Numbered from the stretch's first letter, positions 37,999-48,009 are shown. The stretch is 64,000 bases of DNA from Streptomyces sp. NBC_00273 (GCF_036178145.1 NZ_CP108067.1:1736001-1800000), one strand, 5' to 3'. Numbers and translations: made by a program. The notes: a model not told the origin generated them from the letters alone.

Positions 37999-38712
37999 AT
38001 GACCGGCAGCGGTGTCCCCTCCCCCGCGACGGAGCCCATCAGCGTCTTCCTGCTCGACGACCACGAAGTCGTACGCCGGGGCGTGCACGACCTGTTGGAC
38101 GCCGAGCCCGACCTGACCGTGGTCGGTGAAGCGGGCACGGCGGAACAGGCGTTGATCCGCATCCCCGCGCTGCGCCCCCGGGTCGCGATCTTGGACGTAC
38201 GGCTCCAGGACGGCGACGGGGTGAGCGTGTGCCGGGAGTTGCGCTCGCGGATGCCCGAGCTGGCCTGCCTGATGCTCACGTCGTTCGACGACGAGGAGGC
38301 GCTGCTGGACGCCGTGATGGCGGGGGCCTCCGGCTACGTGCTCAAGCAGATCACCGGCACCGACCTCGTGACCGCCGTCCGGACGGTGGCCTCCGGACAG
38401 TCGATGCTCGACCCCGGGGCCACCACGCGGCTGATGGCCCGCATGCGCGGCGACGTGCCCAAGGAGGAGCAGGCCCCGGGGCTTCCCGGTTTCACGGACC
38501 GGGAGAAGGAGATCCTCCTCATGGTCAGCGAGGGTCTCACCAACCGGGAGATCGGCGGGCGGCTGTACCTCGCGGAGAAGACCGTCAAGAACATCATCTC
38601 GCGGCTCTTCATCAAGCTCGGCGTGGAGAGGCGCGTCCAGGCCGCGGTGATCGCCAGTCACGCGCTGACCCCGCCCGGCCGGCACCCGGCCCCGGCCCCG
38701 GCCGCCGAGTAG
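37999..38712 (+). CDS. NarL/FixJ-family response regulator (DevR/DosR type)
   Basis: 237 residues. The receiver domain has the acidic pair Asp20-Asp21, phospho-acceptor Asp66 (VAILDVRLQDGDG), LMLTSFDDEEAL and the Lys of GYVLKQ. The C-terminal LuxR-type helix-turn-helix reads FTDREKEILLMVSEGLTNRE, then IGGRLYLAEKTVKNIISRLF (about 160-215). FDDEEALLDAVMAGASGYVL is typical of DevR/DosR. AAGGAG is well placed for the ATG. Its probable kinase is the GAF-GAF protein at 35163. Two palindromes upstream suggest autoregulation, and one upstream of the phosphoketolase suggests a small regulon. Confidence 0.93.
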   Translation: MTGSGVPSPATEPISVFLLDDHEVVRRGVHDLLDAEPDLTVVGEAGTAEQALIRIPALRPRVAILDVRLQDGDGVSVCRELRSRMPELACLMLTSFDDEEALLDAVMAGASGYVLKQITGTDLVTAVRTVASGQSMLDPGATTRLMARMRGDVPKEEQAPGLPGFTDREKEILLMVSEGLTNREIGGRLYLAEKTVKNIISRLFIKLGVERRVQAAVIASHALTPPGRHPAPAPAAE

Positions 38713-38727
38713 GAGCCGTCCGCGGGA

Positions 38728-38764
38728 GGAGCCGGGCACGCCGTACGGGCGCGTGCCCGGCTCC
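38728..38764. terminator. bidirectional hairpin terminator
   Basis: Perfect 14-base arms GGAGCCGGGCACGC and GCGTGCCCGGCTCC with a 9-base loop, between the convergent stops of the response regulator (38712) and the universal stress protein (38781). Confidence 0.88.
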
Positions 38765-38780
38765 GCCTTCGGCCCGGTGG

Positions 38781-39656
38781 TCAGTGGTGCGGGACGACGG
38801 CGACCGGGCAGGCCGAGTGGTGGAGCACGGCATGGGCCACCGACCCGATCCGCACGCCCACCGCCGACTCGCGGACCCGGCGGCCCACGACGAGCAGTCG
38901 GGCGTCCGACGCTTCGGACAACAGCACGTGGCCGGCGCCACCCCGCTTCACGTGCGCGACGACCTCCACCTCGGGGAACCTCAGCCGCCACGGCTCCAGC
39001 GCCTGATCGAGCGCGGCCTGCTCGAACGGCTCCAGTCCGCCGAACTGCTCGGCGATCCACATCGAACCGGGGCTGTAGCCGTAGACCGGAGGCGGGCTCC
39101 AGGCCCGGACCGCGCGGAGCGGGACCTTGCGCGCTGCGGCCGCCTCGAAGGCGAAGCCCAGTACCTCGGCGGACTCCTGCACGCCACCTTGCTGCCCGAC
39201 GACGACCTCGCCCTCGTCGCCCCCGAACACCGGCTTGCCGTCGCGGGCCCGGACGGAGACGACGGGGCACTCGGCGGAGGCGATCAGCTGCTGCCCGTAG
39301 GAGCCCAGCAGGAAGCCTGCCAGCGCGCCGTGCCCGCGGGTGCCGAGCACCAGCATCTCCGCGCCCTTGGCGGCGTGCAGCAGGGCCGGTACGGGAACGT
39401 CCGGCACCACTTCCGCGGAGAGCGAGAGCCGCGGGTGTCGGCGCGTGAGCCCGGCCTCCGTCTCCTCCAGGATCTCCTGGGCCCGGCGAGCCTCGGTGCC
39501 GCGGTCCTGGACGACCGGGACGGCGAGCGGCTGCCACAGCCAGGCGTGCACCACGTGCACGTGCATGTCGCGGCGCACGGCTTCCCGCGCGGCCCAGTCG
39601 GCAGCGGCCCGGCTCTCGGCGGAACCGTCCACTCCGACGACGAGGGTGCGCTTCAC
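38781..39656 (-). CDS. tandem-domain universal stress protein
   Basis: 291 residues with two UspA domains. Domain 1 (1-140) begins LVVGVDGSAESRAAADWAAR and has the full ATP-binding motif GTRGHGALAGFLLGSYGQ. Domain 2 (about 150-290) ends GRRVRESAVGVRIGSVAHAV, a weaker version. Double-domain Usp proteins are hallmark members of dormancy regulons in actinobacteria. GTG start with GGAGG eight bases upstream. The divergent region shared with the phosphoketolase gene contains a DevR-type palindrome 122 bases upstream, so expression is probably controlled by the adjacent two-component system. Confidence 0.92.
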   Translation of the reverse strand: MKRTLVVGVDGSAESRAAADWAAREAVRRDMHVHVVHAWLWQPLAVPVVQDRGTEARRAQEILEETEAGLTRRHPRLSLSAEVVPDVPVPALLHAAKGAEMLVLGTRGHGALAGFLLGSYGQQLIASAECPVVSVRARDGKPVFGGDEGEVVVGQQGGVQESAEVLGFAFEAAAARKVPLRAVRAWSPPPVYGYSPGSMWIAEQFGGLEPFEQAALDQALEPWRLRFPEVEVVAHVKRGGAGHVLLSEASDARLLVVGRRVRESAVGVRIGSVAHAVLHHSACPVAVVPHH

Positions 39657-39777
39657 AGGTCTGTCCTCCGTACTGATGCGCTAGGCATCGGGGTCACGGG
39701 CTGGAACGGGTGGCGCCGGCCGGGGAGGACCGGGCGCCACCGGGATCCACTGTCCTCGGGCGGGACAGGTGCGGATA

Positions 39778-39793
39778 AGGGCCGACCGTCCCT
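39778..39793. promoter_or_regulatory. DevR/DosR-type palindrome 3
   Basis: AGGGCCGACCGTCCCT matches palindrome 2 at 13 of 16 positions and keeps the same spacing. It lies between the universal stress protein gene (start 39656) and the phosphoketolase gene (start 39899). A further half-site, GAGGGACGGTCC, follows at about 39799. Confidence 0.6.
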
Positions 39794-39898
39794 CCCCGAG
39801 GGACGGTCCTCCCCTGCCGGCCGTACCCCGGCAGGGCGCAGGCTGTCGGCATCGGCTCAGTCGACGAACGTCCCGGACCCTCGTACGCAGGAGCGGAC

Positions 39899-42268
39899 AT
39901 GACCGCGTTGAGCGCGCATTCGATCTCGGAACTGGACGCCCACTGGCGCGCCGCCAACTACCTGGCCGTCGGCCAGATCTACCTCATGGGCAACCCCCTG
40001 CTGGCCGAACCGCTCAGGCCGGAGCACATCAAGCCGCGGCTGCTCGGCCACTGGGGCACCTCGCCCGGACTGAACCTGGTGCACACCCACCTCAACCGCG
40101 TCATCGGGGAACGCTCGCTGGAAGCCCTGTGCGTCTGGGGCCCGGGCCACGGTGGACCCGCAGTCCTCGCCAACTCCTGGCTGGAGGGCACGTACAGCGA
40201 GACCTACCCGGACGTGAGCCGCGACGCCGACGGCATAGCCAGGCTCTTCCGGCAGTTCTCCTTCCCCGGCGGGGTGCCGAGCCACGTGGCGCCGGAGACC
40301 CCCGGTTCCGTGCACGAGGGCGGGGAACTGGGGTACGCCCTCGCCCACGCCTACGGAGCCGCCTTCGACCACCCCGGCCTGCTGGTGGCCTGCGTCGTCG
40401 GCGACGGCGAGGCGGAGACCGGACCGCTCGCCGCGTCCTGGCATTCGAACAAGTTCCTCGACCCGGTCCACGACGGGGCGGTCCTGCCGATCCTGCACCT
40501 GAACGGCTACAAGATCGCCAATCCGACCGTGCTGTCCCGGATCCCCGAGGCCGAGCTCGACGCGCTGCTGCGCGGTTACGGGCACGACCCGCTGTACGTG
40601 ACCGGCAGCGACCCCGCCCAGGTGCACCGCGCCATGGCCCGCGCGCTGGACCACGCCCTGGACCGCATCGCCGCGATCCAGCAGGAGGCACGGGCGACGG
40701 GCACCGACCCGGGACGGGAGTACGCGCGTTGGCCGGTGATCGTCCTGCGTACGCCCAAGGGCTGGACCGGTCCGGCATCCGTCGACGGCGACCCGGTCGA
40801 GGGCACGTGGCGGGCCCACCAGGTCCCGCTCGCCGGTGTGCGCGAGAACCCGGCACACCTGCGGCAGCTGGAGGACTGGCTGCGCTCGTACCGGCCGGAG
40901 GAGCTCTTCGACGCCGACGGCCACCCGACGCCGCAGGTCCTGGCCTACGTTCCGGAAGGCGAGCGCCGCCTCGGCGCCGTGCCGTACGCGAACGGGGGCC
41001 GCCTGCTGCGACCCCTGCCGCTGCCCGCGCTCGAGGCGCACGCCGTCCCCGTCGCGAAGCCGGGCAGCACCCTGCACGAACCGACCCGTGTCCTGGGGCG
41101 CTTCCTCACCCAGGTCATGCGGGAGACGGCCGGGCGGAGGGACTTCAGGGTCGTCGGTCCGGACGAGACCGCCTCCAACCGGCTGGACGACCTGTACGGG
41201 GCCACCGGCAAGGCCTGGCAGGGCATCACGGAGGCCACGGACCGGAACCTGTCCCGCGACGGCCGGGTCATGGAGATCCTCTCCGAGCACGTATGCCAGG
41301 GCTGGCTGGAGGGCTACCTCCTCACCGGCCGCCACGGCCTCTTCTCCACCTACGAGGCCTTCGCCCACATCGTCGACTCCATGGTCGGCCAGCACATCAA
41401 GTGGCTGAAGACCGCACGCGAACTGTCCTGGCGCGCGCCGATCGCCTCCCTCAACTACCTGCTCACCTCCCACGTCTGGCGCCAGGACAACAACGGCTTC
41501 TCGCACCAGGACCCCGGATTCGTGGATCACGTCCTCAACAAGAGCCCCGAGGTCGTACGGGTCTACCTGCCGCCGGACGCCAACACCCTCCTCGCCGTGG
41601 CCGACCACGCCCTGCGCAGCCGTGACCAGGTCAACGTGATCGTCGCCGGCAAACAGCCCTGCTACGACTGGCTGCCCATCGACGAGGCGCGCACCCACGT
41701 GACGCGCGGCGCCGGGATCTGGGAGTGGGCGGGCACCGACCACGGCTCCCGCGAACCGGACGTCGTACTCGCCTGCGCCGGCGACGTGCCCACCATGGAG
41801 GTGCTGGCCGCAGCGGCCCTGCTCCGCGAGCACCTCCCCTCGCTGGCCGTCCGCGTCGTCAACGTCGTCGACATCGCCCGGCTCATGCCCCACGAGGAAC
41901 ACCCCCACGGCCTGACGGACCCCGAGTACGACGCCCTCTTCACCACCGACAGGCCGGTGGTCTTCGCCTACCACGGCTACCCGTGGCTCATCCACCGCCT
42001 CGCCTACCGCCGGACCGGCCACTCCCAGCTGCACGTCCGCGGCTATAAGGAGTCCGGCACCACGACCACCCCCTTCGACATGGTCGTGCGCAACGACATG
42101 GACCGCTACCGGCTCGTCATGGACGTCATCGACCGCGTACCCGGCCTCGCGCGCCGCGCCGAAGTGCTGCGCCAGGCCATGGTCGACCAGCGCATCCGCC
42201 ACCACGACTGGATCCGCGAACACGGCACCGACCTGCCGGACGTCGCGGACTGGTCCTGGCCGTACTGA
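39899..42268 (+). CDS. xfp: xylulose-5-phosphate/fructose-6-phosphate phosphoketolase
   Basis: 789 residues, full family length. Cleaves xylulose-5-P (and often fructose-6-P) with phosphate to acetyl-phosphate plus a shorter sugar phosphate, using thiamine diphosphate. Family features: [37 protein letters not shown], the TPP motif [28 protein letters not shown] and the C-terminal [30 protein letters not shown] precedes the ATG. Its place in the DevR-like module, with PPK2, suggests acetyl-phosphate and ATP supply when respiration is limited. A remnant of an aldo/keto reductase follows the stop. Confidence 0.96.
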   Translation: MTALSAHSISELDAHWRAANYLAVGQIYLMGNPLLAEPLRPEHIKPRLLGHWGTSPGLNLVHTHLNRVIGERSLEALCVWGPGHGGPAVLANSWLEGTYSETYPDVSRDADGIARLFRQFSFPGGVPSHVAPETPGSVHEGGELGYALAHAYGAAFDHPGLLVACVVGDGEAETGPLAASWHSNKFLDPVHDGAVLPILHLNGYKIANPTVLSRIPEAELDALLRGYGHDPLYVTGSDPAQVHRAMARALDHALDRIAAIQQEARATGTDPGREYARWPVIVLRTPKGWTGPASVDGDPVEGTWRAHQVPLAGVRENPAHLRQLEDWLRSYRPEELFDADGHPTPQVLAYVPEGERRLGAVPYANGGRLLRPLPLPALEAHAVPVAKPGSTLHEPTRVLGRFLTQVMRETAGRRDFRVVGPDETASNRLDDLYGATGKAWQGITEATDRNLSRDGRVMEILSEHVCQGWLEGYLLTGRHGLFSTYEAFAHIVDSMVGQHIKWLKTARELSWRAPIASLNYLLTSHVWRQDNNGFSHQDPGFVDHVLNKSPEVVRVYLPPDANTLLAVADHALRSRDQVNVIVAGKQPCYDWLPIDEARTHVTRGAGIWEWAGTDHGSREPDVVLACAGDVPTMEVLAAAALLREHLPSLAVRVVNVVDIARLMPHEEHPHGLTDPEYDALFTTDRPVVFAYHGYPWLIHRLAYRRTGHSQLHVRGYKESGTTTTPFDMVVRNDMDRYRLVMDVIDRVPGLARRAEVLRQAMVDQRIRHHDWIREHGTDLPDVADWSWPY

Positions 42269-42294
42269 TCACGCGGGGCCAGGCCCGCAGGCAC

Positions 42295-42590
42295 GCTGAC
42301 ATCGTCTCCGTGCAGAACCTCTACAACCTCGCGAACCGGTCCGCCGAAGGCGTGCTCACGTACGCCGAGGCCGAGAACATGGCCTTCATCCCTTGGTTCC
42401 CGATCGCCACGGGCGAACTCGCCCGCCCTGCGCCGCTCCCCGGTGGTGCTCCCGATTCCGGGTACGTCCAGTGCCGCGCATCTGGAGGAGAACGTCAACG
42501 CCGCACTGGTGCGGCTCGAGGACCAGGAGTTCGAGGCCCTCACCGCCGCCGCCGGAACTCGCGGGCCGCCCCCCGGCGAACTCCGGGCCG
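42295..42590 (+). pseudogene. aldo/keto reductase remnant
   Basis: The sequence starts mid-protein ([20 protein letters not shown], then [20 protein letters not shown]), skips about 30 residues with a frame change, and resumes in another frame as [20 protein letters not shown] and [18 protein letters not shown]. This is the C-terminal third of an AKR. There is no N-terminal catalytic Tyr region, so it is dead. Confidence 0.75.
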
Positions 42591-42676
42591 GTGACGCTCC
42601 GCACGGGTCGCGGATCAAGGGCCGAGCACGACCACTGCGCCTGGCGGCGGCCTGCGGCCCGCGCTGCCGGCCCGGC

Positions 42677-43825
42677 TCAGACGCCGGAGGGGACCTCGGC
42701 CTTCTCGTCGGACCCCGCGCCCGTCGCCTCGGCCGCCGCTAGCCTGCGGTTGCGCCGGACCGAGGAGATGAAGGACCAGCCGATCAGGACGACGCCGACG
42801 AGGCCGGTGATGACCTCGTGGATCTCGTACTGGATGGTGACGAGCAGGATCACGGCGAGGGCGCCGATGGCGTAGTGCGCGCCGTGCTCCAGGTAGACGT
42901 AGTCGTCGAGGGTGCCCTGGCGGACCAGGTAGACCGTCAGCGAACGGACGTACATCGCGCCGATGCCGAGGCCGAGCGACATCAGGACGATGTCGTTGGT
43001 GATGGCGAAGGCGGCGATGACGCCGTCGAAGGAGAAGGACGCGTCGAGGACTTCGAGGTAGAGGAACAGGAAGAACGCGGCCTTGCCGGCCATCACGACC
43101 GCCGGGACCCTCGTGCCGCTCGTCCTGGCCGCTTCCTCGGCCTCGTGCTCGCGCTCCTCCTCTTCCTCGAGCTTGTTCTCGAAGTAACCGGAGAGGCCGC
43201 CGACGACCAGGTAGGTGATCAAGCCCGCAATCCCCGCGACCAGGACGGTCTGCGCCTTGTCCGCGTGGATGCCGCCGTACTGGTGGGCGTGGGTGGCGAA
43301 GGTCATCGCAGAGACGAGCAGCACGATGAGCGCGATGCAGACGGAGAGCATGTCGATCTTGCCGAGCTTGGCGAGCGGACGCTCCAACCACGCGAGCCAC
43401 TTGTAGTCGCGGTCCTCGAAGATGAAGTCAAGGAAGATCATCAGGAGGAACATGCCGCCGAAGGCGGCGATGGACGGGTGGGCGTCGGTCACCAGCTGCT
43501 GGTACTTGTCCTTGTCGTCCAGCGCGAGCTGTACCGCTTCGATCGGACCGATCTTGGCACTGACGGCGACGATGACGACGGGGAAGACGAGGCGCATGCC
43601 GAAGACCGCGATCAGGACACCGACGGTGAGGAAGATCCTCTGCCAGAAGGCGTTCATCTTCTTCAGGATCCCGGCGTTGACGACGGCGTTGTCGAAGGAC
43701 ACCGAGATTTCGAGGATGGACAGGATCGCCACGATCCCGAAGCCGGCCCACCCCCCGTATAACACCGCCGCGATCAGGCCGAGCGCGGTGACCGCGAACG
43801 ACCAGCCGAACGTTTTCAGAAGCAC
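42677..43825 (-). CDS. DUF475 / TerC-like integral membrane protein
   Basis: 382 residues with about nine hydrophobic segments. Paired acidic motifs inside helices, [15 protein letters not shown] (about 40-54) and [20 protein letters not shown] (about 257-276), are typical of TerC/DUF475 proteins, which are linked to tellurite resistance and metal (Mn2+/Ca2+) homeostasis. A highly acidic cytoplasmic loop ([14 protein letters not shown], about 220-234) separates two halves, suggesting an internal duplication. GTG start, with GGGG upstream. In Streptomyces such genes are often near ter genes; none is present here. Confidence 0.87.
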   Translation of the reverse strand: MLLKTFGWSFAVTALGLIAAVLYGGWAGFGIVAILSILEISVSFDNAVVNAGILKKMNAFWQRIFLTVGVLIAVFGMRLVFPVVIVAVSAKIGPIEAVQLALDDKDKYQQLVTDAHPSIAAFGGMFLLMIFLDFIFEDRDYKWLAWLERPLAKLGKIDMLSVCIALIVLLVSAMTFATHAHQYGGIHADKAQTVLVAGIAGLITYLVVGGLSGYFENKLEEEEEREHEAEEAARTSGTRVPAVVMAGKAAFFLFLYLEVLDASFSFDGVIAAFAITNDIVLMSLGLGIGAMYVRSLTVYLVRQGTLDDYVYLEHGAHYAIGALAVILLVTIQYEIHEVITGLVGVVLIGWSFISSVRRNRRLAAAEATGAGSDEKAEVPSGV

Positions 43826-44327
43826 TGGCTACCCCATCGTTTCGTGCGGGGATCGCCCCGCGCCGCACCTGGCTTTACGAACCATTGACCATGAAGTCTA
43901 GAGCGACACCTCGCAGTGCTGACGCGTACCGGCCAGCGGGGCGGGCCTTCCGCTCGCCACCGTGCCGGCCGACTTCGCCGAGAATCACCGCCGGCTCCGT
44001 GGACGCGTCTTCACCGAGGCCGCAGCGGGCCAACTCCTGACCGCCGGCGTGGTTCGCCCCGTGGATGCGCGAGTTGCCGACCTGGCCGAAAGTCGGCCTA
44101 CGATTGTCGACGTCGTCAACCTGGCGCCTTCCAACGCTTTATCGGAGGCTTCACGCATACGCGAGGGCGAGCCATCCGCTCGACCGCCCGCACACGGTCA
44201 CGCACCGCAACTTCGACGTTGCCGAGAAGACCCTCAACGGACAACTCCGAGATCGCACCGCTCTATTCAGCGGGATGACGGGAGAACCAATGTGCAATAC
44301 ACAAGCACAACGTCTCCCCAACTCCCC
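43826..44327. other. gap with protein-like debris
   Basis: Two pieces look like decayed coding DNA: VPADFAENHRRLRGRVFTEA (around 43962) and SHPLDRPHTVTHRNFDVAEK then TLNGQL (about 44171-44246). Neither is assignable and no intact gene is present. Confidence 0.4.
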
Positions 44328-44560
44328 TTACGCTTCGGCGTCAAAAAGTTCGTCCCCGGTGCGCGAAGCGAGTGGCGCGCGAAGTGCCGCGGAGCCGAGG
44401 AACTCGCTTTCGATGCAGTCGGAGTCGCCGATCACCTGGGATTCCCCGCACCGTTTCCTGCAAGGGTGCTCGCAGCCGAAGCGACCGAACGGGTGCGGCT
44501 CACCCTCTCGATGAAGCGGGGTCCGGCTCCCGGCGGGCGTGATGTCGAGCGCGATCTGTC
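44328..44560 (+). pseudogene. N-terminal remnant of an F420-dependent LLM-class oxidoreductase
   Basis: The frame reads LRFGVKKFVPGARSEWRAKC, then RGAEELAFDAVGVADHLGFP and APFPARVLAAEATERVRL. This is the start of luciferase-like F420-dependent enzymes (FDxxGVxDHLG and PxPALVLAAEATERVRLGT). After ERVRL the resemblance is lost, so the rest of the barrel is missing. Confidence 0.65.
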
Positions 44561-44599
44561 CCGTGGTCGTCGGGACGGGATCGGCGGCCGCGTGCGTCG

Positions 44600-45301
44600 T
44601 CATGCCCGGCCGGTCGGACGCAGTTCGCGTTCGAGGGCGGACAGGGCGAACGCGTGCGCGGAGGTGTGCTGCCAGCGGGACCGTCCGAACATCACGTCCT
44701 CGGAGATCCCGCTCAGCATGGCCACGGCCCGGATGGTGAACTCGGGAAGGTCCACGTCGGCGAACTGTCCCAGGTCCCGGCCCTCACGCACGATGGCTTC
44801 CAAGCGCTCGTCCCAGCCGTCCAGCAGCGTGGTGAGGAGTTCTCGGCCCGCCTCGTCGTGGCGCTGGGCCAGTACCTGCGTCCACAGCGCGTAGCGCTCG
44901 TCGCCCTGGTGGCGGGGCAGGTAGAAACGGACGAACAGCTCCAGCTTCTCGGCAGGGGATGCGGCCTCGTCGGCGGCCCGCCGGAACCGGGTCCCGAGGT
45001 CTGCCTCGCTCCATGCGAGGACCTCGAGCAGGAGCCGGTCCTTCTTTCCGAAGTGGTAGAGGATGTGCCCGGTGCTCATCCCGGCCCGCGCGGCGATGTC
45101 CGACATCCGAACCGCTGCGGTGCCCTTCTCGGCGATGACACTGATGGCGGCCCTCATCGCCCGCCCCCGCGCCTCGTCCCCGCTGGGCTGACGCTTCCGG
45201 TCGACCGGGGCCCCAGCGGCAGGCCGGGAAGAGACGCCGGCCCCGGAGCCGGCCTCGGCACCGGTCGGCCCGGTCTCTGACGTCGCCATGAGTTCGCTCA
45301 C
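44600..45301 (-). CDS. TetR-family regulator (BetI-like C-terminal domain)
   Basis: 233 residues. After a Gly/Ala/Arg-rich leader of about 40 residues comes the helix-turn-helix (RGRAMRAAISVIAEKGTAAV, then RMSDIAARAGMSTGHILYHF). A BetI-like ligand domain follows (EKLELFVRFYLPRHQGDERY, then ALWTQVLAQRHDEAGRELL). It diverges from the amidase gene across a palindromic, AT-rich spacer, the classic layout for a repressor controlling itself and its neighbour. GTG 45301 or ATG 45289 may be the start; neither has a perfect ribosome binding site. The inducer may be an amide or amine related to the amidase substrate, by inference. Confidence 0.88.
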   Translation of the reverse strand: MSELMATSETGPTGAEAGSGAGVSSRPAAGAPVDRKRQPSGDEARGRAMRAAISVIAEKGTAAVRMSDIAARAGMSTGHILYHFGKKDRLLLEVLAWSEADLGTRFRRAADEAASPAEKLELFVRFYLPRHQGDERYALWTQVLAQRHDEAGRELLTTLLDGWDERLEAIVREGRDLGQFADVDLPEFTIRAVAMLSGISEDVMFGRSRWQHTSAHAFALSALERELRPTGRA

Positions 45302-45317
45302 CTCGCTTCCAGGAGAT

Positions 45318-45346
45318 TAGATTCCTAATCTAGACTGAAAATCTAG
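45318..45346. promoter_or_regulatory. palindromic operator between TetR and amidase genes
   Basis: TAGATT-CCT-AATCTA (45318-45332) is a perfect palindrome. It overlaps a second inverted repeat, CTAGA and TCTAG with a 7-base spacer (45330-45346). TAGATT-type hexamers occur three times. AT-rich sequence is rare in this genome, which strengthens the reading as an operator/promoter. Confidence 0.7.
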
Positions 45347-45433
45347 TCAGGGCGATGGGGAGTGCGACGGCCGTCGGTCGCCCCGATGCCCAGCGGCTCG
45401 CCCGTCCGACCCGACCACCCTGGAGACACCCTC

Positions 45434-47170
45434 ATGACGCGTGGATTCGATGTTGTGGAGACCTGTATCGCCGACCTGCGCGCGTCGCTGGAGAAGGGCG
45501 AGACCACTGCTGTCGGCCTGCTCGACGCCTACCTCGCCCGGATCGACGCGTACGACCGGCCCGGTACGACCACCGCTCTGAACGCGATGGTCGTGATGAA
45601 CCCGGACGCCCGCGCGGACGCGGAGGCCTCCGACGCGCGCCGCGCACGCGGCGAGACGCTCGGTCCGCTGGACGGCATCCCGTACACCGCGAAGGACAGC
45701 TACCTCGCGAAGGGTCTGACGGCCGCGTCCGGCTCCCCCGCGTTCGAGCACCTCGTCGCCCAACGCGACGCCTTCGCCATCGAGCGGCTGCGCGCGGGCG
45801 GGGCCGTCCTCATCGGCCTGACCAACATGCCGCCGATGGCGAACGGCGGCATGCAGCGCGGTGTGTACGGCCGCGCGGAAAGCCCGTACAGCGCCGACTG
45901 GCTCACCAGCGCCTACGGCTCCGGCTCGTCCAACGGCTCCGGCACGGCGACGGCGGCGTCCTTCGGCGCGTTCGGCCTCGGCGAGGAGACCTGGTCATCG
46001 GGCCGGGCACCCGCGTCGAACAACGCGCTGTGCGCCTACACGCCCAGCCGCGGCGTGATCTCGGTCCGCGGCAACTGGCCGCTCGTACCGACCATGGACG
46101 TCGTGGTCCCGCACACCCGCACCATGGCCGACCTCCTCGAACTGCTCGACGTCATCGTGACCGACGACCCGCACACGCGCGGGGACCTGTGGCGCGCCCA
46201 GCCGTGGGTGCCGCTGCCCTCCCCGTCGCAGGTCCGCCCCGCCTCCTACCCGGCACTCGCACCCGCCGACTCCCCGGCCGCACACGACGCGCTCGCCGGC
46301 AAGCGCGTCGGGGTACCCCGGATGTACGTCAACGCCGACCCCGGCGCCGGAACGAACCCCGACGGAGGCATCGGCGGCCAGACCGGTCAGCGCATCGACA
46401 CGCGCCCCTCGGTGATCGCCCTGTGGGAAGCCGCCCGCCGCGACCTGGAGGCCGCCGGCGCCGAGGTCGTCGAGGTCGACTTCCCCGTCGTGACCAACTA
46501 CGAGTCCGACCGCCCCGGAGCGCCGTCGCTGCTCACCCGCGGACTGGTCAGCCGCGAGTACCTCGCCTTCGAGATCGAAGACCTGTCCGCCTGGGCATGG
46601 GACGACTTCCTGCGCGCCAACGGCGACCCGGCGCTCCCCACCCTGGCCGAGGTCGACAGCACCCGCATCTGGCCCAAGCAGGAAGGCGAACTGCCCGACC
46701 GCTACGACGGCTTCGACGACACGATCGGCGACTACCCGCGCCTCGTGCGCGAGCGCCCGTACGCGTCCCTCACCGACATGCCGCACCTCGAGCAGGGACT
46801 GCGCGGGCTCGAGGAGACGCGCCGGGTCGACCTGGAACTGTGGATGGACGGACTGGGCCTGGACGCGGTGGTGTTCCCCGCGGTCGCCGACGTCGGGCCC
46901 GCCGACATGGACGTGTCCGTGGCCTCCGCCGACCTCGGCTGGCGCAACGGCGTCTGGGTCGCGAACGGCAACCTGGTCCCCCGCCACCTCGGCATCCCGA
47001 CCGTGACCGTACCGATGGGCGCCATGGCGGACACCGGCATGCCCGTCGGGCTGACCTTCGCAGGCCGTGCCTACGACGACAACGCCCTGCTGGCCCTCGC
47101 CGCGGCCTTCGAGAAGACCGGCAGCCGGCGCACGGTGCCGCCGCGTACGCCGCAGCTGTCGGCACAGTGA
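45434..47170 (+). CDS. amidase-signature-family hydrolase
   Basis: 578 residues. The Ser-cisSer-Lys triad is visible: Lys87 in GIPYTAKDSYLAKG, cis-Ser in GSGSSNGSG (about 165) and a nucleophile candidate Ser189 in ETWSSGRAPASNN. ALNAMVVMNPDARADAEASD and AGGAVLIGLTNMPPMANGG are typical of the family, and the PTVTVPMG...MPVGLTFAG end matches. The variant core (ETWSSGRAPAS instead of DTGGSIRxPA) places it in a less studied branch. It hydrolyses an amide; the substrate is unknown. GGAGACACCCTC precedes the ATG. The divergent TetR gene probably represses it. Confidence 0.9.
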   Translation: MTRGFDVVETCIADLRASLEKGETTAVGLLDAYLARIDAYDRPGTTTALNAMVVMNPDARADAEASDARRARGETLGPLDGIPYTAKDSYLAKGLTAASGSPAFEHLVAQRDAFAIERLRAGGAVLIGLTNMPPMANGGMQRGVYGRAESPYSADWLTSAYGSGSSNGSGTATAASFGAFGLGEETWSSGRAPASNNALCAYTPSRGVISVRGNWPLVPTMDVVVPHTRTMADLLELLDVIVTDDPHTRGDLWRAQPWVPLPSPSQVRPASYPALAPADSPAAHDALAGKRVGVPRMYVNADPGAGTNPDGGIGGQTGQRIDTRPSVIALWEAARRDLEAAGAEVVEVDFPVVTNYESDRPGAPSLLTRGLVSREYLAFEIEDLSAWAWDDFLRANGDPALPTLAEVDSTRIWPKQEGELPDRYDGFDDTIGDYPRLVRERPYASLTDMPHLEQGLRGLEETRRVDLELWMDGLGLDAVVFPAVADVGPADMDVSVASADLGWRNGVWVANGNLVPRHLGIPTVTVPMGAMADTGMPVGLTFAGRAYDDNALLALAAAFEKTGSRRTVPPRTPQLSAQ

Positions 47171-47278
47171 CCTGACGGAGCCCTACGGGCGGGGGGGCGG
47201 GTGACGACGGGGGCGGCTGCAAGGCGTCCGCCGGCCGCTGACGGTAGCGGGCCCCGGCCGCCGGTAGGGTCAGCCGAT

Positions 47279-47614
47279 ATGACCGTCGCCCGTTCCGTCG
47301 CCCTCTTCGTCGTCGCCGCCGTGTTCGAGATCGGCGGCGCATGGCTGGTCTGGCAGGGCATCCGCGAGCACAAGGGCTGGATCTGGATCGGCGCCGGCGT
47401 CATCGCACTCGGCCTCTACGGGGTGGTGGCCACCTTCCAGTCCGACGACCACTTCGGCCGCATCCTCGCCGCCTACGGCGGGATCTTCGTCGCCGGATCC
47501 ATCGCTTGGGGCATGGTCGCCGACGGCTACCGTCCCGACCGCTACGACGTCATCGGCGCGTTGGTCTGCCTCGCCGGCATGGCCGTGATCATGTACGCCC
47601 CCCGCTCTCACTGA
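47279..47614 (+). CDS. YnfA/UPF0060-family small membrane protein
   Basis: 111 residues with four hydrophobic segments, as in the SMR-like YnfA family: [20 protein letters not shown], then [40 protein letters not shown] and [20 protein letters not shown]. The [11 protein letters not shown] and AAYGGIFV motifs are diagnostic. Some homologues are linked to drug efflux; transport activity is generally unproved. GTAGGG lies upstream of the ATG. It stands alone after the amidase gene. Confidence 0.93.
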   Translation: MTVARSVALFVVAAVFEIGGAWLVWQGIREHKGWIWIGAGVIALGLYGVVATFQSDDHFGRILAAYGGIFVAGSIAWGMVADGYRPDRYDVIGALVCLAGMAVIMYAPRSH

Positions 47615-47765
47615 CCCTCCGGATGCTGAGGACCGATCGGCCGTCCGCCGACGCCGATCCGGGCGAGGTAGATCCCCGGCAGGCCGAGTCCGGCGCGGAC
47701 GCCGAGGAGCCAGCCCAGCGGGATGAGCAGCAGGTAGTCGCTGGTCACGGGGGCGAACATGACCA
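47608..47765 (-). pseudogene. possible C-terminal remnant of a multidrug transporter
   Basis: A minus frame gives APVTSDYLLLIPLGWLLGVR, then AGLGLPGIYLARIG, which resembles a late transmembrane pair of MATE-type transporters. No upstream gene body exists, and the start side runs into unrelated sequence. The resemblance rests on about 35 residues. Confidence 0.3.
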
Positions 47766-48009
47766 CCGTGCCGGGATGTCCGGAAGGAAGCTGACCCCGA
47801 GCGCTCGCCGACGGCCCGGCCGACGCCGGGGCGGCGAAATGCTTGGCGCGCGGGGCCGACGGCACCGGGTAACGTCTTTGTCATATTCTTCCAGACGCCG
47901 ATTCACGCGTGCGAGCGTGCCGGGCCCCCGCTGACGTCCTTCGACGTCGCCGCACCCGTCCCCCACCGATGAATCCGTAGATCACTTCACATCACCACCG
48001 GGAGCACCC

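Noticed and set aside
39857..42223. Long minus-strand frame (788 residues) opposite phosphoketolase
   Set aside because: GC-driven shadow; phosphoketolase on the plus strand is certain.
47629..47644. DevR-like sequence AGGACCGATCGGCCGT after the YnfA-like gene
   Set aside because: Matches 14 of 16 positions of palindrome 2 but lies at a gene end with no rightward promoter nearby; probably chance.
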